Shown piece by piece: positions 8,806 to 19,546 of a stretch of DNA of 64,000 nucleotides. The first letter of the stretch is position 1, and every line of letters begins with the position of its first letter. Both the position numbers and the translations under genes were made by a program. Source of the stretch: Roseiarcus sp963753135 (GTDB lineage Bacteria > Pseudomonadota > Alphaproteobacteria > Rhizobiales > Beijerinckiaceae); assembly GCA_963753135.1 (NCBI GenBank), contig CAVWBA010000006.1:248001-312000 (forward strand), given 5' to 3'. The notes below the pieces were generated by a model. That model saw only the letters and a program-made list of their open reading frames with translations, searched no databases and was not told where the DNA came from.

Positions 8806-10690
8806 ATGACAGACCCGGGAATTCCGATCCTTGAGGCCCGCGCAATCTCGAAGAGCTTCGCGCAAACGCGCGCGCTCGTCGGCGCGAATCTCACGTTGCG
8901 GCCGGGCGTCACCCACGCGCTCCTGGGCGCCAATGGCGCGGGCAAGTCGACCCTCTCCCGCGTCATTTCCGGTCACGTCCGCCGCGACGGCGGCGAGATC
9001 CTCTATCGCGGCGCGCCGCGAGACGTCCGCAGCCCGCGCGAGGCGCTCGATGCGGGCATCGCCATGGTCATGCAGGAGACCAGCCTCGCGCCGGACCTCT
9101 CGGTCCTGGAGAATATTTTTCTGCCCGATCTTGGCCGGCCCGGCAGGCTGTCGCGCCCGACAATGCGCCGGCGGGCGAGCGAAATTCTCGCCGATCTCGG
9201 TCAGGAGCATGCGGTTTCGCTCGACACGGAGGCGCGCGACCTTTCCGCCGCGCAGCGCCAGCTCGTCGAGATTGCGAAAGCGCTCGCGCTCAAAGCCAAT
9301 CTCATCATTTTCGACGAGCCGACAGCGTCCTTGAGCCCGAGCGAAGTCGAGCGCCTGTTCGATGTCATCGCGCGGCTCGAAAGCGCGCAATGCTCGATCG
9401 TATTCGTCTCGCATCGTCTGGAAGAGGTGTTCGCGATCTCGGACGAGATCACGGTCATGCGCGAGGGGCGCACGGTCGCGGCCTCGCGACCCACTTCGAG
9501 CCTGAACCAGACCGAGCTCGTGCGCCTGATGGTCGGCCGCGATCTAGGCTCGATCTATGCGGCCTCGTCCGCGCCCGTCGATACGCGCGGCGAGCCGGTC
9601 ATGTCCGTTCGCGCGCTGCGCGCGCCTCCGATGGTGCGCGACATTTCATTCGATTTGCATCGCGGCGAGATCTTGGGCCTCGGCGGCCTCGTTGGCGCCG
9701 GGCGCTCGGAGACGGTCGAGACGCTGTTCGGCCTCAGGCCCCGCGCCGGAGGCGAAGTGCTTTATGAAGGACAGCCGTTCGCTCCCCGCTCTCCGGCCGA
9801 GGCGATCCGCGCCGGCGTCGGATTCGTCGCCGAGGACCGGCGCCGGCAATCCATCGTGCCGGACCTTTCCGTGCGCGAAAATCTGCTTCTCGGCCACCTC
9901 GGCGCGCATCGCGGGTTCGGCCTCGGCTATGGCAAGCGGGAAAAGAAGATCGACGAACTGATGGCGCGTCTCGAACTGCCAACGGACCGCCTGTCCGAGC
10001 CGAACCTCTTGAACTTCTCCGGCGGCATGCAGCAGAAGATCATCATCGCGCGCTGGCTATTGCTGGAGCCCAAGGTGCTGATCCTGGACGAGCCGACCAA
10101 GGGCGTGGACATCGGCACGCGCGCCTCCATCTATGCGATCCTGCGCGACTTCGCCGCGGCCGGCGCGGCCATCATCATCGTTTCGTCCGAATTCGAGGAA
10201 CTGCTCGGGCTCGCCGATCGCGTCATCGTGGTCAGCGACGGGGCTTCGATCGCCGATGTGCCGACGGCTTATCTCGATGAGGAGAAGCTGACCCTTTTGG
10301 CCGCGCCGCGCGCCTCCATGGAGCGCTACCGGCGCCTTTTGCAGGAACTCGCCAATCAGTGCGACGGCGCCGCTTTCTGGGCGATCCTCGACAACGATCG
10401 CGTGTTCTGCCTCAACACTGCGACCGCGAACCCAAAGGCGGACCCCTCGCTCAGCGCAGGCGCCGCGCCGCGATTCGACGAGACGCCGATCTCGGCGGCT
10501 TTAAGGGCGCGCGCTCCGGATTTCGTGGTCGATCCGACAAGCGGCTTGAAGAGCCTGCTTGGTCGATGTCCGCAGCCATCGCGGCCATGAACTGGGATCG
10601 ATCGGCGTCGTCATCCGGCCCGACGGCGCCGCTCCGCCGGCCGAGGCGATGCGCTTCGCAATTCAAGACCGTTTCCGTGCGACGCTATGA
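8806..10690 (+). CDS. Sugar ABC transporter ATP-binding protein, double NBD with an extra C-terminal domain (frameshift near the end)
   Basis: RbsA/XylG-type ATPase with two cassettes. The first has Walker A GANGAGKST, signature LSAAQRQLVEIAKAL and Walker B LIIFDEPTASLS. The second has a degenerate P-loop GLVGAGRSE, signature NFSGGMQQK and Walker B VLILDEPTKGVD. These proteins normally end near residue 500; this one continues about 120 residues. The continuous frame stops at 10590, but the homologous-looking text carries on in another frame from about 10557 (LVDVRSHRGHELGSIGVV) to a TGA at 10688-10690 that overlaps the permease ATG, which supports 10690 as the true end. The extension (GAAFWAILDNDRVFCLN and onward) looks like a small sensory alpha/beta domain, possibly GAF-like; this is inference. 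Confidence 0.85.
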
Positions 10691-11712
10691 CCCAAAACTC
10701 GTCGACCCAAGCATCCTCAAAACCAATTGGCGCCGTTGCGCCCGACTCAACTTCCGAACGATCCCGGGCTCGAACCTTCAGCCTCCGTTCTGCGCCGCTG
10801 GAACTGAGGATGCTGGCGCTGGCGATCGTCATCGCGGTCGCCTTGTCGCTGCTCTCGCCGTACTTCCTAAAGACGAACAATCTTCTCAACCTGCTCGACC
10901 AGTCGGTCGTCACCGGCATCGTCGCGATCGGCATGACCTTCGTCATTCTGACCGGCGGCATCGATCTTTCCGTGGGCTCGGTCGTCGGCCTGACCGGCGT
11001 CATCCTTGGCCTCGCGCTACATCACCTTTCGATTCCGGTCGCGATTGCCCTCGCGGCGCTCTCGGGCGCGGGAATCGGGCTCTTCTCAGGATTGCTGATC
11101 GCCTATTTCGACCTCGCCGCCTTCGTCATCACACTCGGCGTCATGGCGATCGGAAGGAGCCTTGCCTACATATTCTCGGGGCAAACGTCGATCAGCGATA
11201 TTCCCCCTGAGCTCAATGATCTTGTCTACACGACCGTGTTCGGCATTCAGACAAACGTCCTGACCCTGCTCGCGCTTTACGCGCTCGCCTGGGCCTATCT
11301 CACCTACACCAAGGGCGGACGCACGATCTATGCGGTCGGCTCCAACCGCGAAGCGGCGCGCACGGCGGGCCTCAACGTCCTGTTCTACAGCGTGCTCCCC
11401 TACGTTGTCTCCGGCGCGCTCTCAGCGATCGCCGCGACGCTCATGTCGGCGCAGATCCTGTCCATCGATCCGCTCGCCGGCACCGGACTCGAACTCGACG
11501 CCATCGCCGCCGTGGTGATCGGCGGCGCGAGCCTCTATGGCGGAAGAGGCACGATCATCGGCACGCTGATCGGCGTGTTCATCATGGTGATGATCCGCAA
11601 CGGCCTCAATCTGCTCGGCGTCTCGCCCTTCTGGCAAGGCTCCGCCATCGGCGGGATCATCATCGCGGCCGTGCTCGCCGAGCGGCTCTTGAGCCCGCGA
11701 ACGCGCCGGTAG
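10687..11712 (+). CDS. Sugar ABC transporter permease (RbsC-like)
   Basis: Inner-membrane permease, 341 residues, with about ten hydrophobic segments after a polar 30-residue N-terminus. The family motif GMTFVILTGGIDLSVGS is near residue 80, the coupling segment SNREAARTAGLNV near 218, and the C-terminal IGGASLYGGRGTIIGTLIGV near 280. It is the normal single-domain form, in contrast to the fused permease at 3712. Its ATG overlaps the stop of the frameshift-corrected ATPase, completing the second importer. Confidence 0.92.
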   Translation: MTQNSSTQASSKPIGAVAPDSTSERSRARTFSLRSAPLELRMLALAIVIAVALSLLSPYFLKTNNLLNLLDQSVVTGIVAIGMTFVILTGGIDLSVGSVVGLTGVILGLALHHLSIPVAIALAALSGAGIGLFSGLLIAYFDLAAFVITLGVMAIGRSLAYIFSGQTSISDIPPELNDLVYTTVFGIQTNVLTLLALYALAWAYLTYTKGGRTIYAVGSNREAARTAGLNVLFYSVLPYVVSGALSAIAATLMSAQILSIDPLAGTGLELDAIAAVVIGGASLYGGRGTIIGTLIGVFIMVMIRNGLNLLGVSPFWQGSAIGGIIIAAVLAERLLSPRTRR

Positions 11713-11743
11713 AGCAGATTGTATTCGGAGCGAAGCCGTGGCC

Positions 11744-11831
11744 GTCATTGCGAGCGAAGCGAAGCAATCCAGGGATCGTCAGGCGCTCTACGTCCCCTGG
11801 ATTGCTTCGTCGCTGCGCTCCTCGCAATGAC
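11744..11831. repeat. Dispersed palindromic repeat (GTCATTGCGAG type)
   Basis: Long imperfect palindrome: GTCATTGCGAGCGAAGCGAA at the left end mirrors CTCGCAATGAC at the right, with CAATCCAGGG/CCCTGGATTG arms inside. This sequence type is a common intergenic repeat in Hyphomicrobiales genomes. It lies between the permease and otnI and could fold in the mRNA to separate their expression. Confidence 0.75.
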
Positions 11832-11878
11832 GCTTCTTTCCGAAAGCAGCGCGCTCTGGCCTTGCAGGAACTGAACCG

Positions 11879-12655
11879 ATGCCCAAGTTCGCCGCCAACC
11901 TGTCGATGATGTTCACCGAGCACGCGTTCCTCGACCGTTTCGCCGCGGCGGCGGAAGCGGGCTTCGCGGCGGTCGAGTTCCTGTTTCCTTACGATCATCC
12001 GCCCGAGGCGATCGCCGAGCGGCTTGAACGCAATCGCCTGACGCAAGCTTTGTTCAACCTGCCGCCGGGTCGTTGGGACGAAGGCGAGCGCGGACTGGCC
12101 GCCCTGCCCGGGCGGTTCGGCGAATTCAAGTCCGGCCTCACGCGCGCGCTCGACTATGTCGCGGCGACCAAGGTTAGCCGTGTGCACATGATGGCCGGCA
12201 ACGCCTCGCGCAAGGATCCCGAGGCTGAGGTCAGCTACCGCAACGCCATCGCCTATGCTGCGCCCATTCTTGCCGAGCGCGGCGTCGATCTGCTGCTCGA
12301 ACCGATCAACACGCGCAACATGCCCACCTACTTCCTCAACGATTTCGCCTATACGAGCGCGCTCATCGATGAGCTTGGGCAGCCGAATGTGAAGCTGCAA
12401 TTCGATGTCTATCACCGGCAGATCCTGCATGGCGACGTGACGATGTCGTTCCGCGCCCTGCAACCGATCGTCGGCCATATCCAGGTCGCGTCCGTCCCGT
12501 CGCGAAACGAGCCGGACGGCGAGGAACTCAACTTCCCGTTCCTGTTCGGCGAGTTCGACCGGCTCAGCTACGACGGCTATATCGGATGCGAATACAACCC
12601 GCGCGCCCGCACGCTCGAGGGGCTCGCCTGGTTTAAGCCCTATAGGAGGGTTTGA
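11879..12655 (+). CDS. otnI: 2-oxo-tetronate isomerase (hydroxypyruvate isomerase family)
   Basis: TIM-barrel sugar-isomerase of 258 residues. The active-site segment EPINTRNMPTYFL, then FDVYHRQILHGD and the C-terminal GCEYNPRA carry the expected glutamates and histidine. On its own this family is called hydroxypyruvate isomerase, but immediately followed by a DUF1537 kinase and a class II aldolase it matches the OtnI-OtnK-OtnC arrangement, where OtnI interconverts 2-oxo- and 3-oxo-tetronate. Four nucleotides including the stop lie before otnK's ATG region, so the three are one operon. Confidence 0.88.
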   Translation: MPKFAANLSMMFTEHAFLDRFAAAAEAGFAAVEFLFPYDHPPEAIAERLERNRLTQALFNLPPGRWDEGERGLAALPGRFGEFKSGLTRALDYVAATKVSRVHMMAGNASRKDPEAEVSYRNAIAYAAPILAERGVDLLLEPINTRNMPTYFLNDFAYTSALIDELGQPNVKLQFDVYHRQILHGDVTMSFRALQPIVGHIQVASVPSRNEPDGEELNFPFLFGEFDRLSYDGYIGCEYNPRARTLEGLAWFKPYRRV

Positions 12656-12656
12656 C

Positions 12657-13926
12657 ATGCCGCTGCTCTTGGGCGCTGTCGCCGACGATTATACGGGCGC
12701 TTCCGACCTCGCGAACACGCTCAATCGCAACGGCCTCTCGACCATTCAGACCATCGGCGTGCCCGCGCCCGACTTGGAAGTCGACGACGCGGAGGCAATC
12801 GTCGTCGCGCTGAAGATCCGCTCGGTCGAGGCGTAGCCAAGCGGTCGAGGCGGCGACAGCCGCCTATGATTGGCTGAGCGCGCGCGGTGCGCGGCATGTG
12901 ATGTACAAGGTCTGCTCCACTTTCAACTCGACCGACGCCGGCAACATCGGACCTGTGGCGGATGCTCTTGGAGCCAAGGCGCGCGGCGGCTGCGCTTTGG
13001 TGACGCCGGCCTTTCCGGAGACCGGACGGACGGTCTATCTCGGCCACCTGTTCGTCGGCTCGACGCCCTTGAACGAGAGCCCGCTCAAGGACCACCCGCT
13101 CAATCCGATGCACGATTCCAATCTCGTGCGCGTGTTGCAGCGGCAGTCGAAAGGGTCCGTCGGCCTCATCGACCTCATGACTGTCGAACAGGGAAGCGGC
13201 GCGATCTCCCGCGCGCGCGCCGAGCTCACGGCGCAAGGCTATGGAACGGCGATCGTCGACGCCGTATTCGAGCGCGACCTCGAAGCGCTCGGTGACGCCG
13301 CGGCTGAGAGCACATTCTCCGTCGGCGCCTCGGGCTTGGGGCTCGGCTTAGCGCGCGCGCTGGCGCGCGGCCGCGCGGGGACAGCGCATGCCGCGACGCT
13401 CGAAGCCGTGGGCGGAAGCGCCGCGATCCTGGCGGGGTCGTGCTCACGCGCGACGCTTGAACAGATCGCGGCGGTCGAGAATGAGATTCCCGTGCTGCGC
13501 CTCTCGTCCGAAGCTTTGATCAAGGGCTCGGGCGAAACCGATCGTGCGCTGAACTGGGCCAAGGACCGCATCGGGTCGGGCCCGGTCGTGATCGCCTCGA
13601 GCGCGGCGCCGGATGAGGTCGCGGCGCTCCAGGCGGCTTATGGCCGGGACAAGTCCGGTCACGCCATCGAACACGCGCTCGCCGAGATCGCTTCGGGACT
13701 CGTCGCCCAAGGGGTGCGCCGGCTTGTCGTCGCAGGCGGCGAGACGTCGGGCGCCGCGGTCGACCGGCTGGGCGTTTCTGCGTTCCGGCTGGGGCCGGAA
13801 ATCGCTGCCGGCGTGCCGCTCATGCGCACGGTCGGGCGAAAGGGCGGCGAATTGCAGATGGCGCTCAAGTCCGGCAATTTCGGCGGACGGGATTTCTTCA
13901 CGCGCGCGCTTGCGATGACTCGATAA
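12657..13926 (+). pseudogene. otnK: 3-oxo-tetronate kinase (DUF1537 family), one-base insertion
   Basis: DUF1537 kinase that phosphorylates 3-oxo-tetronate at O4. The start at 12657 has AGGAGG 8 bp upstream. The N-terminal domain begins AVADDYTGASDLANTL, the hallmark of the family. At 12834 an in-frame TAG appears after LKIRSVEA; removing a single T there restores a continuous frame that joins to QAVEAATAAYDWLSARG and then MYKVCSTFNSTDAGNIGP. The C-terminal nucleotide-binding domain has VVAGGETSGAA and the terminal KSGNFGG motif. Restored length is about 422 residues, normal for the family. Either a sequence error or a one-base inactivation; if real, the pathway is off. Confidence 0.87.
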
Positions 13927-13937
13927 GGACGTGGCTC

Positions 13938-14579
13938 ATGAGCGACGAGACGCGGGCGCGCGACGAGATCTGCGAAGTCGGACTTTCCCTCTTTTCCCGT
14001 GGGCTCACTTTCGGATCGACAGGAAACATCAGCGTTCGCCTGAGCGACGGCGGCTGGCTGATGACGCCGACCAACGCCTCGCTCGGCAAGCTCGATCCCG
14101 TAGCCTTGTCCAAGTTCGACCGCGACGGCCGCCTGGTCTCGGGCGGCAAGCCGACCAAGGAAGCGTTCCTGCACTTCTGCATGTACAAGGAGCGCGCGGA
14201 CGCCCGCGCGGTCGTGCATCTCCATTCGACCCATTCGGTCGCCGTCAGCCTGCTTGCCGATGTCGATCCGCGTGACGCGCTGCCGCCGCTCACCGCCTAT
14301 TTCGTGATGCGCGTCGGGCGGTTGCCGCTTGCGCCTTACTATCCCCCCGGCGACGAGAGCCTGGCCAAGGCGGTTGGCGCGTTGGCCGGCGAGCACCACG
14401 CGGTGCTCCTCGCCAATCACGGTCCCGTCGTCGCCGGCACGTCGCTCGAGAACGCGCAATATGCGACCGAGGAACTCGAGGAGACGGCCAAGCTCTTCCT
14501 CATGCTGCGCGGCGAGACAATCCGCCCGCTGACGCCCACGCAAGTGAGCGACCTGCGCGGGCGCTACAATCTACGCTGA
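13938..14579 (+). CDS. otnC: 3-oxo-tetronate 4-phosphate decarboxylase (class II aldolase family)
   Basis: Zinc-dependent class II aldolase/adducin-fold protein of 213 residues. Motifs are GSTGNISVR (phosphate site), PTKEAFLHF with the catalytic Glu, the zinc pair HLHSTHS, and ANHGPVVAGTSLENA. Twelve bases after otnK and on the same strand. In this context the expected reaction is decarboxylation of 3-oxo-tetronate 4-phosphate to dihydroxyacetone phosphate. The frame is intact. Confidence 0.88.
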   Translation: MSDETRARDEICEVGLSLFSRGLTFGSTGNISVRLSDGGWLMTPTNASLGKLDPVALSKFDRDGRLVSGGKPTKEAFLHFCMYKERADARAVVHLHSTHSVAVSLLADVDPRDALPPLTAYFVMRVGRLPLAPYYPPGDESLAKAVGALAGEHHAVLLANHGPVVAGTSLENAQYATEELEETAKLFLMLRGETIRPLTPTQVSDLRGRYNLR

Positions 14580-14653
14580 CGGGTTCTCGCTTTACGCGCA
14601 CAAACGTCACGAGCCTGGACTAAGATGCGCGCGATATTCAAGGGACTCTAGCG

Positions 14654-15956
14654 ATGGCTTTCTCTGATGTTTTCTCGCGCGTCGTCGAAGGGATCGGCGA
14701 AGCGGCAATCGTCTTGCGGCGACAGGACGGACGAAAAGTGACGCCCGCCACGGGCGCCAATCCGGCCATCCCCCCGCCAAGCCGCAGGGCAGCCTTCCGA
14801 CGCTGAAGATGCCGACCGCCAGGGGTTGGCCCGCGGGGCAGACGCCAAAGGTCGCCGCCGGGCCTTAAGGTCAACGCCTTTGCGACCGGTCTCAAGCATC
14901 CGCGATGGATCCATGTGCTGCCGAACGGCGACGTGCTCACGGCCGAAGCGCTGTTCACGCCGGAGCCGATGAGCTCTCTCTTCGACTACGCCATGTTTGC
15001 CACGATGAAGCGGGCCGCGGCTATCGGAGACAGCCCGAACCGCATCACACGCTTGCGCGACGCCGATGGCGATGGCGTCGCGGAGATGAAGAACGCGTTC
15101 CTCGAGGGCCTGAACCAGCCGTTTGGAATGGCGCTGCTCGGCGGCACGTTTTACGTCGGCAATACGGACGGCGTGATCGCGTTTCCCTATACGACCGGCG
15201 CGGACCGCATCACCGAGCCGGGGCGCAGGCTGACCAAGTTCAATGGCGGCGGCCATTGGACCCGCAGCCTGCTTCTGTCGCCGGACAAAACCAAGCTCTT
15301 CATCGGGGTCGGCTCGCTGACCAATATCGCGGACAAGGGCATGGGCGTGGAACAGGGCCGAGCCGCCATTCATGAACTCGATTTGGCGACCGGGACGAGC
15401 CGCATCTTCGCTTCCGGCCTGCGCAATCCCGTCGGCCTCGCCTGGGAGCCTGCACACCGGCGTGCTCTGGACGGTGGTCAACGAACGCGACGGCCTGGGC
15501 GATGAGACGCCGCCCGATTACCTCACCTCGGTTCGCGACGGCGGCTTCTACGGCTGGCCCTATTGCTACTGGGGCAAGACGGTCGACGATCGCGTGCCGC
15601 AGGATGCGGCCTTGGTCGCGAGCGCAATCCAGCCGGATTATGCGCTCGGCGGGCACACGGCCTCGCTTGGGCTCTGCTGGCTGCCGGCGGGCGTGCTCCC
15701 GGGGTTTCCCGAGGGCATGGTGATCGGGCAGCACGGCTCGTGGAACCGGAGCGTGCTCAGCGGCTACAGGGTCATTTTCGTGCCGTTCGCGAACGGACGC
15801 CCGGCCGGGCCGTCGCGCGACATTCTGACCGGATTCCTCGCGCCGGACGAGCGATCGTCATTCGGCCGTCCGGTCGGCGTCGCTTTGGGCCCCGATGGCT
15901 CGCTCCTGGTGGCCGACGACGTCGGCAACGTGATCTGGCGGGTGACGGGGGCGTGA
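14654..15956 (+). pseudogene. Sorbosone-dehydrogenase-like PQQ/beta-propeller sugar dehydrogenase, three frameshifts
   Basis: Beta-propeller of the soluble glucose/sorbosone dehydrogenase family (GSDH). Homology runs through GLKHPRWIHVLPNGDVLTAE, RITRLRDADGDGV, FKNGGG-like KFNGGGHWTRSL, IFASGLRNPVGLAWEP, ERDGLGDETPPDYLTSV and QHGSWNRSVLSGY. The frame changes near 14780, near 14865 and near 15450, and each shift restores family sequence. An N-terminal hydrophobic anchor is not obvious. These proteins act in the periplasm on aldose sugars with PQQ. Downstream of otnC it may once have oxidised a sugar aldehyde to feed the acid-sugar pathway, which is inference. Confidence 0.72.
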
Positions 15957-16032
15957 CGGGAACGACTTGGAGACGCGGTCGACGAGCGTGGCGACGACCG
16001 CGTCGCCGCGCTCCAAAGGCCTTCGGAAGAAC

Positions 16033-16050
16033 GCCCGTCTGACGACGGGC
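16033..16050. terminator. Short hairpin between convergent genes
   Basis: GCCCGTC, loop TGAC, GACGGGC lies between the ends of the converging dehydrogenase and hydroxylase genes. No T-tract, so termination is only likely, not certain. Confidence 0.35.
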
Positions 16051-16070
16051 CGTGGAGCGCGGCTAGCAAT

Positions 16071-17085
16071 TCAGCTCGCCGCTTTGACCGCATTGAGCCG
16101 CGCCTTGCTCTTCTCGTAGCGCGCGTTCATCCGCGCTTCGGCCTCGGGCGAGCCGTCGTGCCAGGTGCCGAACAGCTTGTCCAAAGGCACGAGCCCGTCG
16201 CCGTAGTTCACCTCGAAATATTTATGGTGGAGGTAATGGCCATAGGCGTGGCTGTCGAAGGCGCTTTCGCGCCCCGTCTCGATCTTGTCGAAGCCGATAT
16301 GGCCGACAACCGCGCCGAACCCGCGTAATGCAATTGATAGATCGCAAGCACCGGGTTCGAAGGAATGATCACATGGATGAGCGAGGATGAGAAATAGAGA
16401 AGCTGCTCGACCGGATGCATCGACAGCGACGACCACGGCGAGGGATTGACCGAGTGGTGATGGACGCTGTGCACAGAGCGGTAAAGCGGCGGCCAATGGA
16501 TCAGCCGGTGAATGCAGAAGAAGTGGAACTCGTGGAAGATCGGCACGATCAGCGCAAGGAATCCAAGATAGAGCGGGATGCTGCGCAAAGGAGAGCCACG
16601 GCGCGTAGCCATGGGCGAAGGCATAGAGAATTCCGATCTCATAGGCCGTCCAGATCGGCACGCCCGTTCCGAAACCGCGGATCATGCCCTCGACATTCTG
16701 GCTCTTGAACAGGAAGGCGTTGTTCCTCTGGTCGTTCGGGAAATCTGGCGTTGTATTTGAAGCGGTTTCCTTGCGCCCGCGACATATAGAGCCGGTACTC
16801 GAAGGCGCTATAGAACAGGAAAACCGCAATGCAGTTCACGACGAAAAGCCTGAGGATCCAGCCCCAGGCCAACGTCTTCATCACTTCGACGTCGGGCAGC
16901 ACGAAATACGCGTAGGCGACGGCGGAGGCGGCAAAGATCAGGTTCCAGGGAAGAAAATAGCCGGGGAGCCATTTCAGAAAGGCGAGAGGCCGAGGCGGAA
17001 GCACGAAGACCGGAGCAATGGCGAGAGTGTCGCTCGGCGTCCAGTCGCCTCGCTTATTCCTTGCTCCAAACTTGAGGTCATCCAT
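16071..17085 (-). pseudogene. Fatty-acid hydroxylase/sterol desaturase superfamily membrane protein, frameshifted
   Basis: Di-iron membrane hydroxylase (PF04116 type). Reading from 17085, MDDLKFGARNKRGDWTPSDT opens a protein with hydrophobic spans. The frame changes near 16750, 16600 and 16325, but the three histidine boxes are all recognisable: FHFFCIHRLIH, HSVHHHSVNPSP and HAYGHYLHHKYFEVNYG. It ends with FGTWHDGSPEAEARM. Restored length about 338 residues. The substrate could be a lipid, sterol-like or carotenoid compound and cannot be told from sequence. No obvious partner gene nearby. Confidence 0.78.
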
Positions 17086-17149
17086 GGGAAGCTTCCTCCG
17101 CAGAATCTGTCGACCGCCCCCAGCCTTAAGCTAGAGTAACTGCCAACCA

Positions 17150-17269
17150 CCTCGTCCTGAGGCGCCCCGAAGGGGCCTCGAAGGACGCTCCAGGAGGCGC
17201 CGAGCGGGCGCTGTGCTCTGGAACATCCTTCGAGACGCGAGCCTTCGCCTCGCTCCTTGAGGCATGAGG
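17150..17269. repeat. Dispersed palindromic repeat (CCTCGTCCTGAGG type)
   Basis: The stretch between the hydroxylase start (17085) and the GH15 end (17405) holds no gene. It contains a large imperfect palindrome: CCTCGTCCTGAGG...CTCGAAGGACG on the left is mirrored by CATCCTTCGAG...GAGGCATGAGG on the right. This is a common intergenic repeat class in Hyphomicrobiales. Confidence 0.7.
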
Positions 17270-17404
17270 TCAGTTGAGGCGACGCCGTCCCGAGCCCACC
17301 TTGGCAGTTCCAAGTTGGAGGTAAAATAGGCCGCAGATCTCAGCCGCGCACGTTATTTCCTGATCAATTCTCATCAGGACCGAGGCCGAGCCCCGTCCGT
17401 GACA

Positions 17405-19251
17405 TCAACCCGGCGCGCTCGCCGCTGGCTCCGCCTGAACCGGCCCGGATTTCTGCGAGCGCAGGCGGGCCGCTCCATCGGCGGTGCTCAAGCTATGCGC
17501 CGCATTGATGAGCGCGAGATGGGAGAACGCCTGAGGAAAGTTGCCGAGCTGGCGGCGCTCGTGCGGATCGTATTCCTCGGCCAGCAGCCCCACGTCGTTG
17601 CGCAACGCAAGCAGGCGATCGAACAAAGCGCATGCGCTTCATCGTAGCGCCCGAGCAACACATAATTGTCGACCAGCCAAAAGCTGCAGGCGAGAAAAGC
17701 GCCCTCGCCAGGGGGCAAGCCATCGACCTCGGTCCCGGTGTCGTAGCGCAGCACAAATCCGTCGCGGAGGAGCTTGCGCTCGATGGCGGCGACAGTGCCT
17801 TGGATGCGAGGATCGTCAGGCGGCAAGAAAGCCGACGATGGGAACGAGCAGCAGGCTCGCGTCCAGCGTCGGATCGCCAAAAGATTGGACGAACGTGTTT
17901 TGTTTGCGGTCGTAGCCATGCTCGCACACTTCCGCATGAATCGCGACCGGACCTCCCGCCAGCGCTCGAGCGGTCCATCGAGTCCGAATTCCTCGATCGA
18001 GCGCACCGCCCGATCGAACGCGACCCACGTCATCACCTTCGAGTGCGTGAAGTGGCGCCGGCCGCCTCGCACTTCCCAGATGCCTTCATCAGGCTCTCGC
18101 CAGATCTTCTCGAGATGCGAAAGGAGGCTGAACTCCAACGCCCAGGTCGCGTCGCTCGTGGCGAGACCCGCACGGCGGGCGACGTAAAAGGCGTCAAGCA
18201 CTTCGCCATAGACGTCGAGTTGGAGCTGTTTGACGGCGCCATTGCCGATCCGGACCGGCGGCGCGCCTTCGTAGCCGGGCAGCCAGGGAATCTCAAATTC
18301 CTCCAGCCGCCGGTCGCCTGCGACGCCGTAGAGAATTTGCAGGTCGTCCGGCGACCCGGCCACCGCGCGCAAGAGCCATTCGTGCCAGGCCTTCGCTTCG
18401 TCGAGGATGCCAGCGCCAATCAGCGCGTAAAGGGTGAAGGTCGCGTCCCGAAGCCAGCAGAATCGATAGTCCCAATTGCGCGGTCCGCCCAATTGCTCCG
18501 GCAAGGACGTCGTCGGGGCCGCGACAATGCCGCCGGTCTCCCAATGCGCGAGCGCTTTCAAAGTCAAAAGCGAGCGAACAACGGCGTCGCCCCAGACGTC
18601 CGATGATTGGAAAGCCGACGCCCAGCCGATCCAGAAGGAATGGACCTGTTTGCGCGCCTCCGCCAGCTCCTCCCCTGAGAGCGGCGGGGGAGCTGCGCGA
18701 AACGATGGCGACCAGTTGAGAACGAAGCTCGCCTCTTCGCCCTCGCGGACCGTGAAGTCGCCGACGGTGCGGAGACCCTCTCCGCGCGTCTGAACGTTCG
18801 TATCGAGCAGCACTTTGTCCGGGCCGGCGATGAACTGAAGCCGGCCGTCCTCCTGCTGACTGACCCACGGCACGATGGCGCCGTAGTCGAAGCGCACGAC
18901 GAGCTCGGTGCGCATGGAGACTTCGCCCTGAAGGCCCGTGACGATGCGCACCAGCTCGCACGAACCGTTGCGCCGATACATGAAATCGATCAGAGCGACG
19001 GACCCCTGCGGCGTGCTGAATACCGTTTCGAGAATGAGCGTATTCTCCAGGTATCGTCGCGCGACCTGGAGAATGCCCTCCGCCGGCGCGATCAACCATC
19101 GCCCATGCTCGGGGCCGCCGAGCAGCGCGGAAAAACAGGCGGCGCTGTCGAACCGGGGCAAGCAGAGCCAATCGATCGAGCCGTCGCGCCCGACCAGCGC
19201 CGCCGTCTCGCAATTTCCAATGATTGCGTAATCCTCAATTCGAAGCGGCAT
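17405..19251 (-). pseudogene. Glycoside hydrolase family 15 protein (glucoamylase/trehalase-like), frameshifted
   Basis: Cytosolic GH15-type protein of about 615 residues if restored. The N-terminal beta-sandwich starts IEDYAIIGNCETAALVGRDG, followed by DGSIDWLCLPRFDS. The catalytic (alpha/alpha)6 barrel shows RNWDYRFCWLRDA and HSKVMTWVAFDRAV. Between about 17960 and 17820 the family text (HGYDRKQNTFVQSFGD) runs in another frame and then returns, i.e. two compensating shifts. A third near 17625 moves the C-terminus to NFPQAFSHLALINAA, ending at 17405. Bacterial relatives hydrolyse alpha-glucans or trehalose. No signal peptide. Function is likely lost if the shifts are real. Confidence 0.83.
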
Positions 19252-19546
19252 GCGAGTCCTCGGCTATGCGCCCCCCGGCTGGCGAAGCCATGAGAATACA
19301 TGCTTCGCCGATCGAAGGCAGCCTTGGGGTCGGGGTGCCGCGTCAGCGCCGGATTGGCGGGACGCTTTGGGCGGATTCCTGCCGTCTCAACAGGCGCATA
19401 GGAACGGCGGGACACGACGTCAAGCGGGCATCGCAGACCGCGGTCTTCGACGCCTCAATTGGGCGGATTCCGCTCTTTTCCGGGACAGCGCCGGAACGCT
19501 CGGAGTGCTTGCGAAGCGACCTTCCCTGTATCTGCTCGGCGCCGCC

